A stretch of DNA of 64,000 bases from Bacteroidales bacterium (GTDB lineage: Bacteria; Bacteroidota; Bacteroidia; Bacteroidales; UBA932), in contig JAFSQE010000017.1 in NCBI GenBank assembly GCA_017446775.1, forward strand, positions 86,404 to 150,403, written 5' to 3'. The translations under genes were made by a program, and so were the position numbers. This document shows, one piece after another, positions 52,643 to 64,000 of the stretch; the first letter of the stretch is position 1, and each line of letters starts with the position of its first letter. The notes beneath the pieces are model-generated. The model saw only the letters and a list, made by a program, of their open reading frames with translations. It did not search any database and was not told the DNA's origin.

Positions 52643-55600
52643 TTACCGCTGCGTCATGCGCTCGTAATCTTCTGCAGAGGTTACGATAAGCTTCTCGTAT
52701 TCGCGCTGGCCGGTGCCGGCGGGAATCAGGTGTCCGCAAATCACATTCTCCTTCAGACCCTCGAGCAGGTCGACACGGCCACGGATGGCTGCATCGCCCA
52801 GCACCTTGGTGGTCTCCTGGAAGGATGCGGCAGACATGAAGCTGCTGGTACGCAGTGCGGCGCGGGTGATACCCTGCAGCACCTGATTGGCGGTAGCGGG
52901 AGCGGCGTCGCGTGCAACAACCACCCTCTTGTCCTGACGGCGCAGGATCGAGTTCTCGTCGCGCAGTGCGCGTACGGTAACGATCTGGCCCGGATGCATC
53001 TCGGTGGAGTCGCCGGCGTCGGTAACGACCTTCTTGTCGTAGATATTGTCGTTCTCGTCTATGAACTCCCACTTGTCTACCAGCTGTTCCGTGAGGAACT
53101 TGGTGTCGCCCGGATCCACGATCTGGACCTTGCGCATCATCTGGCGTACGATAACCTCAAAGTGCTTGTCGTTGATCTTCACGCCCTGCATACGGTATAC
53201 GCTCTGGACCTCGTTTACGATGTACTCCTGAACGCGGACCGGACCCAGGATGGTGAGGATGTCGCTGGGCGAAACGGCACCGTCGGAAAGAGGCATGCCG
53301 GCACGCACGTAGTCGTTCTCCTGAACCATGATCTGCTTTGACAGAGGCACACAGTAGACCTTCTTCTCGCCGCTGCGTGAGGTGACGATAATCTCGCGGT
53401 TACCCCTGCGGGTCTTACCCATGGAGACTTCGCCGTTGATCTCGGAAACGATGGCGGGATTCGAAGGGTTGCGGGCCTCGAACAGCTCGGTTACGCGCGG
53501 CAGACCGCCGGTGATATCGCCGGCCTTGCCGGTAGCGCGCGGAATCTTGAAGATGATGTCGCCGGTAGCTATCTTCTGACCGTTCTCTACGTTGATGTGG
53601 GCGCCTACAGGCAGGTTGTACTGCATGATATCGTTGCCTTCATCGTCTATGATATGGATTGCAGAAGACAGGTTCTTGTCGCGGCTCTCGATAATGACCT
53701 TCTCGCGGTGTACTGAGTACTCGTCGGCAGCCTCTTCGCGATAGGTAACGCCGTCGATGAGGTTCTCATAACGTACGGTACCGGAGAGCTCGGAGATTGC
53801 GAGTGCGTTGTATGCATCCCAGTTGCAGATCAAATCGCCCTTGTGGACATCGTCACCTGCCGTAAAGAACAGCTCGGTACCGTAGGGGATGTTGTACTGC
53901 GACAGGGTGATGCCTGTGGTTGCATCCTTGATGGTCATCTCTGCGGTGCGGCCCACCACGATGGTGTGCTTGCCACCTTCTGCATCGACCTTGGTGATGG
54001 TACGCAGCTCCTCGAACTCGAGGCGGCCGTCGTACTTGGCCTTGATCTCACTGTCGGAAACGACGTTGGATGCAGTACCACCGACGTGGAACGTACGCAG
54101 GGTAAGCTGTGTACCAGGCTCGCCGATAGACTGTGCTGCGATAACACCCACAACCTCTCCCTTCTCGACCATGCGGCCGGTGGCCAGGTTGCGGCCGTAG
54201 CACTTGGCGCATACGCCCTTGCGGCTTTCGCAAGTGAGCACGGAACGGATCTCGACCTGCTCGATGGGGAGCTTCTCGATCTGCTCTACGATGGCTTCTG
54301 TAATCTGCTCGCCCGCCTCGAGGATAAGCTCTCCGGTGAGCGGGTTGTAGATATTGTGGACAGATGTACGGCCCAGGATGCGCTCTCCAAGAGTCTCGAC
54401 GATCTCGTCCTTGTCCTTGATGGCAGTTGCCACAAGGCCGCGGAGAGTGCCGCAATCCTCTTCGTTGATAATCACATCGTGCGATACGTCCACCAGACGA
54501 CGGGTCAGGTAACCTGCGTCGGCAGTCTTAAGCGCGGTATCGGCCAGACCTTTGCGGGCACCGTGGGTAGAGATGAAGTACTCGAGCACGCTCAGACCCT
54601 CCTTGAAGTTTGCGAGGATCGGGTTCTCGATGATCTCTGCACCTGCGCTGCCGGACTTCTGCGGCTTGGCCATCAGACCACGCATACCGCACAACTGGCG
54701 GATCTGGTCCTTACTACCACGGGCACCGGAGTCAAGCATCATGTAAACAGGGTTGAAGCCCTGGTCGTCGGCGGCAATCTGCTTCTCCACGATCTTGGTA
54801 AGGTCGTTGTTGGTCTTGGACCACACGTCGATGACTTTGTTGTAGCGCTCGTTGTTGGTGATGAAACCCATGTCGTAGTTGCTCTGGATTTCGTCAACCT
54901 CCTTGTAACCCTTCTCTATGAGTTCGTGCTTTTGCTCGGGCACAATCACGTCGGCCAGGTTGAATGACAGGCCGCCGAGGTATGCCATCTTGTATCCGAG
55001 GTCCTTTATATCATCCAGGAACTTGGAAGTGCGGGCTACGCCGGTATACTTGAGCACGTCACCGATAATGTCGCGAAGATTCTTCTTCTTGAGCAGGGTG
55101 TTGATGTAGGGCACCTCGTCGGGAACCACCTGGTTGAACATCAGACGGCCGGGAGTGGTCTCTACTATCTGGGTACCTGCTTCGGGATGCATCTTGTCTT
55201 TGGGCAGACGCACCTTGATCTTGGACTGCAGCGTTACGCGCCCCTCGTTGTAGGCGATGATGGACTCTTCGGGTCCGTAGAATGTCAGACCCTGGCCCTT
55301 GGCGCCTTCGCGCTCTTTGGTGATGTAGTACAGACCAAGCACCATGTCCTGGCTGGGCACGGTGATAGGCGCACCGTTGGCGGGGTTGAGGATGTTGTGG
55401 CTGCCAAGCATAAGCAGCTGGGCCTCCAGCACTGCGGCGTTGCCCAGAGGCAGGTGGACTGCCATCTGGTCACCATCGAAGTCGGCGTTGAACGCGGTGC
55501 AGGCCAGCGGATGGAGCTGGATAGCCTTACCCTCTATCAGACGGGGCTGGAAAGCCTGGATACCGAGTCGGTGAAGGGTAGGGGCACGGTTCAGCAGAAC

Positions 55601-56896
55601 GGGGTGACCCTTCATCACGTTCTCGAGGATATCCCAGATTTCGGGACCCTGCTTGTCCACGACCTTCTTGGCGCTCTTGACTGTCTTCACGATGCCGCGC
55701 TCTATGAGCTTGCGGATGATGAACGGCTTGTAGAGCTCTGCGGCCATGTATTTGGGCAGACCGCACTCGTGCATCTTGAGCTCGGGACCTACCACGATGA
55801 CAGAACGTGCAGAATAGTCGACACGTTTACCGAGCAGGTTCTGACGGAAGCGGCCCTGCTTGCCCTTGAGGCTGTCGGAGAGTGACTTGAGGGTGCGGTT
55901 GGCTTCGCTCTTGACGGCATTCGATTTGCGCGAATTGTCGAACAGGGAGTCAACGGCCTCCTGAAGCATACGCTTTTCGTTGCGCAGAATCACTTCCGGA
56001 GCCTTTATGCTGATAAGCCTCTTGAGACGGTTGTTGCGGATAATCACGCGGCGGTAGAGCTCGTTGATATCGCTGGTAGCAAAACGGCCGCCGTCCAGGG
56101 GCACCAGGGGACGCAGATCGGGCGGAATAACGGGAATCACCTTCAGGATCATCCATTCGGGACGGTTCACATCCTTTGACTCGCGGAAGGCTTCGATCAC
56201 GCTCAGGCGCTTCAGGGCTTCTGCCTTGCGCTGCTGGCTGGTCTCGGTCTCGGTCTTGTGACGCAGGTCGTAGGAGAGGGTATCCAGGTCAAGCTCTTTG
56301 AGCATGTCGTAGATAACCTCCGCACCCATTCCGGCGATGAACTTGTTGGGGTCATTGTCGTCCAGGTTATTGTTCTCCTTGGGGAGCTTGTCCATCAGGT
56401 CGAGGTATTCGTCTTCAGAGAGCAGGTCACCGCGGACGATGTTATACTGCTCTGCCGCACCTGCCTGACGTACGATATACTTCTCGTAATAGATAACCGA
56501 CTCGAGTTTCTTGCCGGGGATGCCCAGCAGATAGCCGATCTTGTTGGGAGTGGAGCGGAAATACCAGATGTGCGCTACCGGAACGGTGAGGGTGATGTGA
56601 CCCATACGCTCGCGGCGCACCTTTTTCTCCGTAACCTCCACGCCGCAGCGGTCGCACACGATACCCTTGTAGCGGATTCTCTTGTACTTGCCGCAGTGGC
56701 ACTCGTAGTCTTTCGAGGGACCGAATATCCTCTCGCAGAACAGGCCGTCGCGTTCTGGCTTGTAGGTGCGGTAGTTCACGGTCTCAGGCTTGAGCACTTC
56801 GCCGCGGGACTGGTCCAGAATGGCCTCCGGAGACGCCAGACTGATGGAGATGCTGGTGAAGTTGCTCTTATCTTTTGTATCCTTTTTAAAAGACAT
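52643..56896 (-). CDS. rpoC: RNA polymerase beta' subunit
   Basis: A 1417-residue beta' subunit. The N-terminal zinc region ([20 protein letters not shown]), the catalytic [15 protein letters not shown] metal-binding loop, the bridge-helix region ([19 protein letters not shown]) and [16 protein letters not shown] (second zinc site) are all present. The length is typical for Bacteroidota. It lies 35 bases downstream of rpoB and ends at a terminator. Confidence 0.99.
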   Translation of the reverse strand: MSFKKDTKDKSNFTSISISLASPEAILDQSRGEVLKPETVNYRTYKPERDGLFCERIFGPSKDYECHCGKYKRIRYKGIVCDRCGVEVTEKKVRRERMGHITLTVPVAHIWYFRSTPNKIGYLLGIPGKKLESVIYYEKYIVRQAGAAEQYNIVRGDLLSEDEYLDLMDKLPKENNNLDDNDPNKFIAGMGAEVIYDMLKELDLDTLSYDLRHKTETETSQQRKAEALKRLSVIEAFRESKDVNRPEWMILKVIPVIPPDLRPLVPLDGGRFATSDINELYRRVIIRNNRLKRLISIKAPEVILRNEKRMLQEAVDSLFDNSRKSNAVKSEANRTLKSLSDSLKGKQGRFRQNLLGKRVDYSARSVIVVGPELKMHECGLPKYMAAELYKPFIIRKLIERGIVKTVKSAKKVVDKQGPEIWDILENVMKGHPVLLNRAPTLHRLGIQAFQPRLIEGKAIQLHPLACTAFNADFDGDQMAVHLPLGNAAVLEAQLLMLGSHNILNPANGAPITVPSQDMVLGLYYITKEREGAKGQGLTFYGPEESIIAYNEGRVTLQSKIKVRLPKDKMHPEAGTQIVETTPGRLMFNQVVPDEVPYINTLLKKKNLRDIIGDVLKYTGVARTSKFLDDIKDLGYKMAYLGGLSFNLADVIVPEQKHELIEKGYKEVDEIQSNYDMGFITNNERYNKVIDVWSKTNNDLTKIVEKQIAADDQGFNPVYMMLDSGARGSKDQIRQLCGMRGLMAKPQKSGSAGAEIIENPILANFKEGLSVLEYFISTHGARKGLADTALKTADAGYLTRRLVDVSHDVIINEEDCGTLRGLVATAIKDKDEIVETLGERILGRTSVHNIYNPLTGELILEAGEQITEAIVEQIEKLPIEQVEIRSVLTCESRKGVCAKCYGRNLATGRMVEKGEVVGVIAAQSIGEPGTQLTLRTFHVGGTASNVVSDSEIKAKYDGRLEFEELRTITKVDAEGGKHTIVVGRTAEMTIKDATTGITLSQYNIPYGTELFFTAGDDVHKGDLICNWDAYNALAISELSGTVRYENLIDGVTYREEAADEYSVHREKVIIESRDKNLSSAIHIIDDEGNDIMQYNLPVGAHINVENGQKIATGDIIFKIPRATGKAGDITGGLPRVTELFEARNPSNPAIVSEINGEVSMGKTRRGNREIIVTSRSGEKKVYCVPLSKQIMVQENDYVRAGMPLSDGAVSPSDILTILGPVRVQEYIVNEVQSVYRMQGVKINDKHFEVIVRQMMRKVQIVDPGDTKFLTEQLVDKWEFIDENDNIYDKKVVTDAGDSTEMHPGQIVTVRALRDENSILRRQDKRVVVARDAAPATANQVLQGITRAALRTSSFMSAASFQETTKVLGDAAIRGRVDLLEGLKENVICGHLIPAGTGQREYEKLIVTSAEDYERMTQR

Positions 56897-56931
56897 ATTT
56901 GTTGCTGTTAAAAGTTGGTTAGGGAAAAAGT

Positions 56932-59900
56932 TTACTCCAGTTTAACGCTCAGTGCCAGACCGCGAAGTTCGTGGAGCAGCACGTTGAGTGACTCGGGAAT
57001 ACCGGCAGCGGGCATGGTATCGCCCTTGACGATAGCTTCGTATGCACGGGAACGTCCTGTGACATCGTCACTCTTGATGGTGAGGATCTCCTGCAGGATG
57101 TTGGATGCACCGAACGCCTCGAGCGCCCATACCTCCATCTCTCCGAAACGCTGGCCGCCGAACTGGGCTTTACCGCCAAGAGGCTGCTGTGTAATCAGGG
57201 AGTAAGGACCTATGGAACGGGCGTGCATCTTGTCGTCTACCATGTGACCGAGCTTGATCATGTAGATCACACCCACGGTCGCAGGCTGGTCGTAGAGCTC
57301 GCCGGTTTCGCCGTTGCGCAGGTAAGTCTTTCCGTAGCGCGGCACGCCAGCCTTGTCGGTATACTTGCATATATCGTCGAGCGATGCGCCGTCAAAGATA
57401 GGAGTGGCAAACTTGAGTCCGAGTTCGCGGCCGGCCCAACCGAGCACGGTCTCGTAAATCTGACCCAGGTTCATACGGCTGGGCACACCCAGAGGGTTGA
57501 GCACGATGTCCACGGGGGTACCGTCCTCGAGGAACGGCATATCCTCGTCCTTGACGATCTTGGCCACGATACCCTTGTTACCGTGACGGCCCGCCATCTT
57601 GTCGCCGACGCGGATCTTACGCTTCTTGGCAACGTATACCTTGGCCAGCTGCAGGATGCCGTTGGGCAGCTCGTCGCCGATGGAGAGGTTGTAGGAAACC
57701 CTCTTGAACTCGGCTTCGATATCCTTGTGGGCGATGATATAGTTGGCGATAAGCGCCTTGACCATGTCGTTGACATGCTTGTCGGAGGTCCACTTCACGG
57801 GGTTGATCTCCTCGTACTTCTCGATAGCCTCCAGAGCGGCGCGGGTGAACTCTTCTCCCTTGGCAATCTTGGTGATGCCGAAGGTGTCCAAAACACCGCT
57901 GCACTTGCGCCCTTTGACCAGAGTGAACAGTTTGTCTATGAAGACCTTGCGCAGGTTCTCCTGCTTGCGGTTCTTCTCATCGGTTGCGGCTGTCATCTGG
58001 GCCTTTATCTGGTTGCGCTCTTTCTTGCTGTTCTCTTTGGTGATGCGGGAGAACAGACGGGTCTCTATGATGGTACCCGACAGCGAAGGATTTGCCTTCA
58101 GGGAGGCATCCTTCACGTCGCCGGCCTTGTCGCCAAAGATGGCGCGCAGCAGCTTCTCTTCGGGTGAAGGGTCGCTCTCGCCCTTGGGGGTGATCTTACC
58201 GACCAGGATGTCGCCGGGCTCTACATGTGCGCCCACGCGCACGATACCGTGCTCATCGAGGTCCTTGGTGGTATCTTCGCTTACATTGGGGATGTCGTTG
58301 GTGAGCTCTTCCTGGCCGCGCTTGGTGTCGCGTACCTCCATGATGTATTCGTCGACATGGATGGAGGTGAAGATATCCTCACGAACGATGCGCTCTGAAA
58401 GGACGATAGCATCCTCGAAGTTGTAACCTTTCCAGGGCATGAACGCCACCTTGAGGTTGCGGCCAAGGGCAAGTTCGCCCATCTGGCTTGCATAACCCTC
58501 GGTGAGGATCTGGCCTGCGGTCACCTTTTCGCCCTTGCGTACCACGGGCACCAGGTTGATGGTGGTGTTCTGGTTTGTCTTGCGGTAGTGAGGGAGCTTG
58601 TATACGGTGATTTCCGGTGAGAAGCTTACAAATTTCTCGTCTTCTGTGCGCTCGTATTTCACATGGATCTCGCGGGCATCCACAAACACCACTTCGCCCT
58701 TGCCTTCGGCAACGATCTGGGTGCGGGAATCGCGGATTACGGGACCCTCGAGACCGGTACCTACGATAGGTGATTCGGGCTTGATGATGGGCACTGCCTG
58801 ACGCATCATGTTGCTGCCCATCAGGGCGCGGTTTGCGTCGTCGTGCTCCAGGAACGGAATCAGCGAAGCAGCTATGGAAGAGATCTGGTTGGGAGCGACG
58901 TCGATCAGCTTGACATCGTTCTTGCCAACTACCGGGAAATCGGCCTGCAGACGGCAGCTGATGCGGTCGTCTGTGATTACACCGTCGTCGTTGATGTTGA
59001 CGTTTGCCTGTGCCACGAGCTGTCCCTCTTCTTCCTCTGCACTGAGATATACGCAACCGTCCTTGCTCAGGTCCACCTTGCCGTCGTCCACCTTGCGGTA
59101 GGGAGTCTCGATGAAGCCGAGGTTGTTGATGCGGGCATATACGCAAAGCGAAGAGATAAGGCCGATGTTCGGACCTTCAGGTGTCTCGATAGGGCAGAGG
59201 CGTCCGTAGTGGGTATAGTGCACGTCGCGTACCTCGAAACCTGCACGGTCGCGGCTCAGACCGCCGGGACCCAGGGCGGAGAGACGACGCTTGTGGGTCA
59301 TCTCTGCCAGAGGGTTGATCTGGTCCATGAACTGCGACAGCTGGCTGGTTCCGAAGAACGAATTGATGACACTGGACAGAGTCTTGGCGTTGATCAGGTC
59401 GGCAGGGGTGAACACTTCGTTGTCGCGGACGTTCATGCGCTCGCGGATAGTGCGGGCGATGCGGCTCAGGCCGACGTTGAACTGGTTCGCGAGCTGTTCG
59501 CCTACCGTACGGATGCGGCGGTTGCTCAAGTGGTCGATGTCATCGACGTTGGCTTTCGAATTTATGAGCTGGATGAGATATTTTATAATCTCGATGATGT
59601 CTTCTTTTGTGAGGACACGCACATCTGCCGGGGTCTTGAGGCCGAGTTTGCGGTTGATGCGGTAGCGGCCCACGTCGCCCAGGTCGTAGCGTTTGTCGGA
59701 GAAGAAGAGCTTCTCAATCACGTCGCGTGCAGTTGCTTCGTCCGGCGGTTCGGAGTTGCGCAGCTGACGGTAGGTGTACATGATGGCCTCCAGTTCAGAG
59801 TTGCACTGGTCTTTCTCCAGGGTGTTGTGGATAATGGCGTAGTCGCTCAGGCTCGGATCTTCCTTGTGCAGCAGGATGGTGCTTACACCGGAGTCGAGGA

Positions 59901-60753
59901 TGTCCTGGATGTTGTCTTCGCTGAGCTCTGCGTTGCGCTCTACGATGACCTCGTTACGCTCGATGGATACCACTTCGCCCGTGTCTTCGTCAACGAAGTC
60001 CTCTACCCAGGTCTTGAGCACGCGGCTTGCAAGTTTGCTGCCGATATGCTTCTTGAGGGTAGTCTTGTTGACCTTAACCTCGTTTGCAAGGCCAAAGATA
60101 TCGAGGATATCCTTGTCGGTTTCATAACCGATGGCGCGCAGCAGGGTGGTTACGGGCAATTTCTTCTTACGGTCGATATATGCGTACATCACGTTGTTGA
60201 TGTCTGTAGCAAATTCGATCCAGCTTCCCTTGAACGGGATGATGCGTGCGGAGTAGAGCTTGGTGTTGTTGGCATGCATGCTCTGTCCGAAGAATACACC
60301 CGGAGAGCGGTGTAACTGCGATACCACAATCCTTTCGGAACCGTTGATGATAAACGTACCTCTGGGGGTCATGTAAGGGATGGCGCCCAGGTACACATCC
60401 TGGATAGTGGTGTCAAAATCTTCATGTTCAGGGTCGGTGCAGTACAGTTTGAGCTTTGCTTTCAACGGTACGCTGTAGCTGAGACCCCTGTCAAGGCATT
60501 CCTCAATCGAATAACGCGGCGGATCGACAAAGTAGTCGATGAACTCCAGCACAAAGTTGTTGCGGGTGTCGGTTATTGGAAATATCTCCTGGAATACTTT
60601 GAACAACCCTTCGTTACGACGGTTTTCTGCAGTTGTATCGAGCTGGAAGAAGTCGTGGAACGACTTCAGCTGCACCTCCAGAAAATCGGGGTAGTCCAGA
60701 TGAACCTTAGAAGTTGCGAATGAAATTCGCGAGCTTTTAACGTTTTGAGACAT
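56932..60753 (-). CDS. rpoB: RNA polymerase beta subunit
   Basis: A 1273-residue beta subunit. Recognisable parts include the rifampicin-region [62 protein letters not shown] and the C-terminal [10 protein letters not shown] and [21 protein letters not shown]. It forms the polymerase core with beta'. It follows rplL after a gap with a hairpin that may act as an attenuator. Confidence 0.99.
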   Translation of the reverse strand: MSQNVKSSRISFATSKVHLDYPDFLEVQLKSFHDFFQLDTTAENRRNEGLFKVFQEIFPITDTRNNFVLEFIDYFVDPPRYSIEECLDRGLSYSVPLKAKLKLYCTDPEHEDFDTTIQDVYLGAIPYMTPRGTFIINGSERIVVSQLHRSPGVFFGQSMHANNTKLYSARIIPFKGSWIEFATDINNVMYAYIDRKKKLPVTTLLRAIGYETDKDILDIFGLANEVKVNKTTLKKHIGSKLASRVLKTWVEDFVDEDTGEVVSIERNEVIVERNAELSEDNIQDILDSGVSTILLHKEDPSLSDYAIIHNTLEKDQCNSELEAIMYTYRQLRNSEPPDEATARDVIEKLFFSDKRYDLGDVGRYRINRKLGLKTPADVRVLTKEDIIEIIKYLIQLINSKANVDDIDHLSNRRIRTVGEQLANQFNVGLSRIARTIRERMNVRDNEVFTPADLINAKTLSSVINSFFGTSQLSQFMDQINPLAEMTHKRRLSALGPGGLSRDRAGFEVRDVHYTHYGRLCPIETPEGPNIGLISSLCVYARINNLGFIETPYRKVDDGKVDLSKDGCVYLSAEEEEGQLVAQANVNINDDGVITDDRISCRLQADFPVVGKNDVKLIDVAPNQISSIAASLIPFLEHDDANRALMGSNMMRQAVPIIKPESPIVGTGLEGPVIRDSRTQIVAEGKGEVVFVDAREIHVKYERTEDEKFVSFSPEITVYKLPHYRKTNQNTTINLVPVVRKGEKVTAGQILTEGYASQMGELALGRNLKVAFMPWKGYNFEDAIVLSERIVREDIFTSIHVDEYIMEVRDTKRGQEELTNDIPNVSEDTTKDLDEHGIVRVGAHVEPGDILVGKITPKGESDPSPEEKLLRAIFGDKAGDVKDASLKANPSLSGTIIETRLFSRITKENSKKERNQIKAQMTAATDEKNRKQENLRKVFIDKLFTLVKGRKCSGVLDTFGITKIAKGEEFTRAALEAIEKYEEINPVKWTSDKHVNDMVKALIANYIIAHKDIEAEFKRVSYNLSIGDELPNGILQLAKVYVAKKRKIRVGDKMAGRHGNKGIVAKIVKDEDMPFLEDGTPVDIVLNPLGVPSRMNLGQIYETVLGWAGRELGLKFATPIFDGASLDDICKYTDKAGVPRYGKTYLRNGETGELYDQPATVGVIYMIKLGHMVDDKMHARSIGPYSLITQQPLGGKAQFGGQRFGEMEVWALEAFGASNILQEILTIKSDDVTGRSRAYEAIVKGDTMPAAGIPESLNVLLHELRGLALSVKLE

Positions 60754-60797
60754 TTAAAAAAATATTAAAATAATGTAGGATTATTTAGACGGCAAAA

Positions 60798-60827
60798 AGG
60801 TTTAGAGCCTAAAGGGGCTCTAAACCT
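60798..60827 (-). terminator. Hairpin attenuator between rplL and rpoB
   Basis: Perfect 12-base arms AGGTTTAGAGCC (60798-60809) and GGCTCTAAACCT (60816-60827) enclose a 6-base loop. Read leftward, a T5 run follows directly. It resembles a partial terminator; regulated read-through into rpoB is inferred from the E. coli precedent. Confidence 0.7.
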
Positions 60828-60855
60828 GAATGTCAATCCCTGTATATGGGTCGAA

Positions 60856-61233
60856 TTATTTGATTTCAACCTCTGCACCTGCAGCTTCCAGGGTCTCTTT
60901 GATCTGCTCTGCCTCAGCCTTGGAGACTTTCTCCTTGATAGCCTTGGGAGCACCGTCAACGAGGTCCTTAGCACCCTTGAGGTCAAGACCGGTGATGTTC
61001 TTCACTTCCTTGATGACACCAAGCTTAGCCTGGCCAGCAGAAGTGAGGATTACATCGAATTCAGTCTGCTCTGCGGGAGCTGCTTCACCAGCAGCTGCTA
61101 CGGGGCCGGCTACTGCTACAGCTGCTGCTGCAGGCTCGATGCCGTATTCTTCTTTGAGTACCTGTGCAAGTTCCTGCACTTCCTTAACAGTGAGGTTAAC
61201 CAACTGTTCTGCAAATTGTTTGATATCTGCCAT
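60856..61233 (-). CDS. rplL: 50S ribosomal protein L7/L12
   Basis: A 125-residue stalk protein: helical N-terminal dimerisation part ([21 protein letters not shown]), an Ala/Pro-rich hinge ([20 protein letters not shown]), and a C-terminal domain ([22 protein letters not shown]). It recruits translation GTPases. It lies between rplJ and the attenuator-like hairpin. Confidence 0.98.
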   Translation of the reverse strand: MADIKQFAEQLVNLTVKEVQELAQVLKEEYGIEPAAAAVAVAGPVAAAGEAAPAEQTEFDVILTSAGQAKLGVIKEVKNITGLDLKGAKDLVDGAPKAIKEKVSKAEAEQIKETLEAAGAEVEIK

Positions 61234-61272
61234 GATTGTTTATAGTTTTAATTGTTTTGTTTACTTGAATAA

Positions 61273-61797
61273 TTAATTGTTTCTCTCTTCGAGAGTCTTT
61301 ACAAGACCAGCTATGCAGCCACCTGCATTTGCCTGCAGGCCACTGATAACGTTCTTGACAGGAGACTGGAGTATCGTAATGATCTCGCCGATGAGTTCTT
61401 CGCGGGACTTGATGTTGCAGAGGGTCTCCAGGTGCTGTGCACCTACATATGCACATTCCTGTACGTAAGCAGCCTTAAGAACGGGCTTGCCAAATTTCTC
61501 TGCCTGCTCCTTGATAAGTTTTGCGGGAGCGTTTGCGGTCTCGGTGAACATCAGGGCGGTGGAACCCTTGAGAGTAGGGCAGAGCGATTTCATCTCGTCG
61601 CCACCCTTCTCCAGAACCTTTGCCAGGAGGGTATTCTTAACCACTACAAGCTTGATGTCCTTGCCAAAGCAAGCACGGCGCAGTGCAGAAGTCTGTTCTG
61701 CATTCAGGCCCTCTATATCGGTGATGTAGAAGTTGGGCCTTTGCTCGATAGCCGCCGAAATCTGATCGATTATTTGTGCTTTAAGTTCTTTTCTCAT
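61273..61797 (-). CDS. rplJ: 50S ribosomal protein L10
   Basis: A 174-residue L10. FYITDIEGLNAEQTSALRR and IKLVVVKNTLLAKVLE are typical, with the C-terminal helix that binds L7/L12 dimers. It anchors the stalk and, in other bacteria, represses its own mRNA. rplL follows after 39 bases and rplA precedes. Confidence 0.97.
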   Translation of the reverse strand: MRKELKAQIIDQISAAIEQRPNFYITDIEGLNAEQTSALRRACFGKDIKLVVVKNTLLAKVLEKGGDEMKSLCPTLKGSTALMFTETANAPAKLIKEQAEKFGKPVLKAAYVQECAYVGAQHLETLCNIKSREELIGEIITILQSPVKNVISGLQANAGGCIAGLVKTLEERNN

Positions 61798-61810
61798 AAT
61801 CGTGTCTGTT

Positions 61811-62512
61811 TTATTCGGTTGCGCCTACCGTCTTGGGATCTATATCGATACCGGGGCTCATCGTAGAAGAGAGGGCGATACCTTTGATATAAGTACCCTT
61901 GAGTGCCTGGGGCTTGAGTTTTACGATAGTGTTGATAAGTTCAACGGCGTTCTCGTTGAGCTGTTCTGCCGTGAACGATACCTTGCCGATAGAGGAGTGG
62001 ATGATACCGGTCTTGTCTACGCGGAAGTCGATCTTACCGGCCTTTACCTCCTTGACAGCCTTGCCGATCTCCATTGTAACCGTACCGGTCTTGGGGTTAG
62101 GCATGAGGCCGCGGGGACCCAGGATACGGCCGATAGGGCCGACCTTACCCATCACGGAAGGAGTACAGATGATAACGTCTACATCTGTCCAGCCACCTTT
62201 GATCTTCTCGATGTAATCATCCAAGCCAACATAGTCCGCGCCGGCCTCTTTAGCTTCGTTCTCCTTGTCGGGAGTACAGAGCACCAGCACGCGGGTCACC
62301 TTACCTGTTCCGTTGGGAAGAGTCACAACGCCACGAACCATCTGGTTCGCCTTACGAGGGTCTACACCAAGGCGGACAGCCAGGTCGACCGATGCGTCAA
62401 AACCAGCATAGTTAACCTCTTTAACCACGCTGCACGCCTCGACGAGCTTGTAAAGCTTCTTGCTGTCATATTTAGCAAGAGCCTCTTTTTGTTTCTTTGT
62501 TAACTTACTCAT
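61811..62512 (-). CDS. rplA: 50S ribosomal protein L1
   Basis: A 233-residue L1. [40 protein letters not shown] and [16 protein letters not shown] are the family motifs. It binds 23S rRNA at the L1 stalk. It lies 17 bases downstream of rplK and 13 upstream of rplJ in the usual order. Confidence 0.98.
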   Translation of the reverse strand: MSKLTKKQKEALAKYDSKKLYKLVEACSVVKEVNYAGFDASVDLAVRLGVDPRKANQMVRGVVTLPNGTGKVTRVLVLCTPDKENEAKEAGADYVGLDDYIEKIKGGWTDVDVIICTPSVMGKVGPIGRILGPRGLMPNPKTGTVTMEIGKAVKEVKAGKIDFRVDKTGIIHSSIGKVSFTAEQLNENAVELINTIVKLKPQALKGTYIKGIALSSTMSPGIDIDPKTVGATE

Positions 62513-62529
62513 TGCGTGTGAAAATCTTC

Positions 62530-62976
62530 TTATTTAACATCAGCAGGAAATTCACCCTCTACATAGATACCCATGCTGCGAGCTGTACCTGCAACCAGCC
62601 TCATGGCAGAGGACTCGGTAAAGCAGTTGAGGTCGGGCATTTTGTCGTTCGCGATCTTGCGAACCTGGTCCCATGTGAGTGTAGCGACTTTCTTTCTGTT
62701 AGGCTCGTTGCTGCCTTTCTGGACTTTGGCAGCCTCCTTGATCATAATTGCCATAGGGGGCTCCTTGACCTCGAAGGTGAAAGATTTATCACTATAAACA
62801 GTGATGACAACGGGCAGTATTTTGCCGCTCTTGTCTTGAGTGCGGGCATTGAACTGCTTGCAGAAATCCATTATGTTGACACCTTTCGAACCGAGTGCCG
62901 GTCCTACGGGCGGCGACGGATTGGCCGCACCGGCCTTAATCTGCAGTTTGATAAACCCTGCAATTTCTTTAGCCAT
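62530..62976 (-). CDS. rplK: 50S ribosomal protein L11
   Basis: A 148-residue L11. [22 protein letters not shown] and [14 protein letters not shown] are N-terminal motifs, and [23 protein letters not shown] lies at the C-terminus. It forms part of the GTPase-associated centre. It lies 5 bases downstream of nusG. Confidence 0.98.
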   Translation of the reverse strand: MAKEIAGFIKLQIKAGAANPSPPVGPALGSKGVNIMDFCKQFNARTQDKSGKILPVVITVYSDKSFTFEVKEPPMAIMIKEAAKVQKGSNEPNRKKVATLTWDQVRKIANDKMPDLNCFTESSAMRLVAGTARSMGIYVEGEFPADVK

Positions 62977-62981
62977 AATTG

Positions 62982-63587
62982 TTAAACTTTTGTTACTTGG
63001 GCAAAATTGAGTTCAACCAGAGTCTTGCGCCCAAAGATCTTGACAGTGACGGAGAGCTTGCGCTTGTCGTCCATAATCTTTTCTACCGTGCCTTCAAACC
63101 CGTTGAACGGGCCGTCGGTAATCTTGATGGGTTCGCCAACGGTAAACGGAGTGATAGTCTCCTCGTCCTGATCTGCCATGGTGTCGATAGCGCCCAGGAT
63201 ACGGGCGATCTCAGACTGACGTAGGGGGACGGGAACACGCTTGACGACCTTCACCACCTTGGTCTTACCATTCTCTACGCGACGCTCCTCCCTGGTCTCT
63301 GTGTTTTCAGAGAGGAACCCCGCCACGAAGGTGAGATTTTTGATGATGTGCTCGAGTTCGCCGGTAAGAGCAGCCTCGATATAAATATATCCCGGGAAAA
63401 GCACACGCTCCGCACTGACCCTCTTACCGTTCTTGATCTGGTAATACTTTTCAGTGGGGATGAGGACTTGAGAGACGAGGTCCTGAAGACCGTTGTTCTC
63501 TATTTCCTTTTCGATATATTCCTTGGCTTTTTTCTCTTTACCGCCGGCGGTACGGACTACATACCATTTCTTGGCAACTTCGCTCAT
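62982..63587 (-). CDS. nusG: Transcription termination/antitermination protein NusG
   Basis: A 201-residue NusG with an NGN domain ([32 protein letters not shown]) and a C-terminal KOW domain ([24 protein letters not shown]). An insertion of charged residues (about 110-140) sits between the two, as in many Bacteroidota. ATG 63587 is chosen over an upstream in-frame extension that overlaps secE. It couples RNA polymerase to other factors. Confidence 0.97.
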   Translation of the reverse strand: MSEVAKKWYVVRTAGGKEKKAKEYIEKEIENNGLQDLVSQVLIPTEKYYQIKNGKRVSAERVLFPGYIYIEAALTGELEHIIKNLTFVAGFLSENTETREERRVENGKTKVVKVVKRVPVPLRQSEIARILGAIDTMADQDEETITPFTVGEPIKITDGPFNGFEGTVEKIMDDKRKLSVTVKIFGRKTLVELNFAQVTKV

Positions 63588-63589
63588 AA

Positions 63590-63778
63590 TTACAATTGGT
63601 AGATTCCAGTCATAATAGTCCTGAACACGAAGTCCATAAGCCACACGACAACGGCACAAAGCAGAGAAGCCACCATAACCAGGATGGCAGAGCTTTGCAG
63701 CTTGCTCCAGGTAGGCCAAGTGACCTTGCTGGTGAGTTCTTTGTAAGACTCCTTAATGTAAGTACCTATTTTGCTCAT
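63590..63778 (-). CDS. secE: Preprotein translocase subunit SecE
   Basis: A 62-residue single-span SecE. TYIKESYKELTSKVTWPTW is the conserved cytoplasmic helix, followed by one transmembrane segment (AILVMVASLLCAVVVWLMDF). It stabilises SecY in the translocon. nusG starts 2 bases after its stop; tRNA-Trp lies upstream. Confidence 0.97.
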   Translation of the reverse strand: MSKIGTYIKESYKELTSKVTWPTWSKLQSSAILVMVASLLCAVVVWLMDFVFRTIMTGIYQL

Positions 63779-63866
63779 TGTTATTTTATTGCCGGCCTTG
63801 GAGATTGGAAGCGGGCCTCCGGGGCCATTTTAATAACACATTGGATTCGTAACCATCCAATATTTG

Positions 63867-63937
63867 CAGGGGAAGCAGGATTCGAACCCACATCGACGGT
63901 TTTGGAGACCGCTGAACTACCCTTGTTCTATTCCCCT
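63867..63937 (-). tRNA. tRNA-Trp (anticodon CCA)
   Basis: Read leftward, a cloverleaf forms. Acceptor arms AGGGGAA/TTCCCCT close it, with a GAAC/GTTC D stem. The anticodon stem GCGGT/ACCGT surrounds loop CTCCAAA (anticodon CCA), and the T arm GTGGG/CCTGC surrounds TTCGAAT. The discriminator is G; CCA is not encoded. Its place before secE matches the Bacteroidota order. Confidence 0.95.
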
Positions 63938-63944
63938 ATACCAC

Positions 63945-63983
63945 CACAAAGCCGGCCGCCAGATTTTGCGACCGGACTTTGTG
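63945..63983. other. Long hairpin upstream of tRNA-Trp
   Basis: The segments CACAAAGCCGGCCGC (63945-63959) and GCGACCGGACTTTGTG (63968-63983) pair with one bulge and one G-U-type mismatch around an 8-base loop. No T-run follows on the leftward strand, so it is not a clear terminator; RNA processing is possible. Confidence 0.4.
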
Positions 63984-64000
63984 TACGGTATTAATTAGTC

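Noticed and set aside
53843..60315. Long rightward open frames opposite rpoC and rpoB (for example 53843-54967, 58843-60315)
   Set aside because: They lie entirely antisense to essential conserved genes and have no domain or start context.
63945..63983. Rho-independent terminator upstream of tRNA-Trp
   Set aside because: The stem is long but imperfect and lacks a following T-run.

Overview
The window looks like a chromosome segment of a moderately GC-rich Bacteroidota, most likely Bacteroidales. The evidence is a SusC/SusD pair, many outer-membrane lipoproteins, promoter boxes of the TAnnTTTG type, a type 9 secretion (T9SS) C-terminal sorting domain with a PorV-like barrel, a Hc1-type histone-like peptide and the tRNA-Trp/secE/nusG/rplKAJL/rpoBC block. 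A Rikenellaceae (Alistipes-like) origin would fit but is a guess. I see no phage, insertion sequence, CRISPR array or rRNA. No stretch over 300 bases lacks a gene.

Region 1 (1-18959) is a carbohydrate-utilisation locus. A cut-off GH36-like alpha-galactosidase/alpha-N-acetylgalactosaminidase lipoprotein and a PfkB sugar kinase run leftward. A DeoR regulator, AgaS, a GatZ/KbaZ-family protein, SusC, SusD and four lipoproteins (DUF4874/DUF4832, thioredoxin-like, SdiA-regulated-like propeller, alkaline phosphatase) run rightward. Together they suggest release, uptake and catabolism of galactose/galactosamine-type sugars through tagatose 6-phosphate. A short motif (AAACGAAA) flanks the regulator gene and recurs inside a palindrome near 17.0 kb, between two divergent paralogous lipoprotein genes; the rightward one is followed by a DMT-family permease.

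Region 2 (19.0-36.99 kb) is mostly housekeeping: cobalamin adenosyltransferase, an orphan ABC ATPase, folE, trkA, two small AraC-type proteins (one membrane-anchored), a YitT protein, leuS, an M28 peptidase fused to a TonB-C domain, gcvT, capA-like, phoH, a FISUMP lipoprotein, apbE, holA, a solo HsdR_N-like protein and a tRNA nucleotidyltransferase. Several genes here have a promoter box almost touching the start codon.

Region 3 (37.1-47 kb) begins with a leftward envelope operon: a LABN-domain protein, alanine racemase, a GT2 glycosyltransferase and an ArnT-like GT39 enzyme. It also holds a 57-residue histone-like gene too short for usual ORF cut-offs, an S41 protease, an FtsB/DivIC protein, a CAAX protease/manA/S4 RNA-binding cluster, pth and rplY.

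Region 4 (47-64 kb) is all leftward. A tightly coupled operon encodes a subtilisin-like protease with both a lipobox and a T9SS sorting domain, a PorV-like barrel, MurI and a C11 peptidase. It is followed toward the right edge by rpoC, rpoB, rplL, rplJ, rplA, rplK, nusG, secE and tRNA-Trp.
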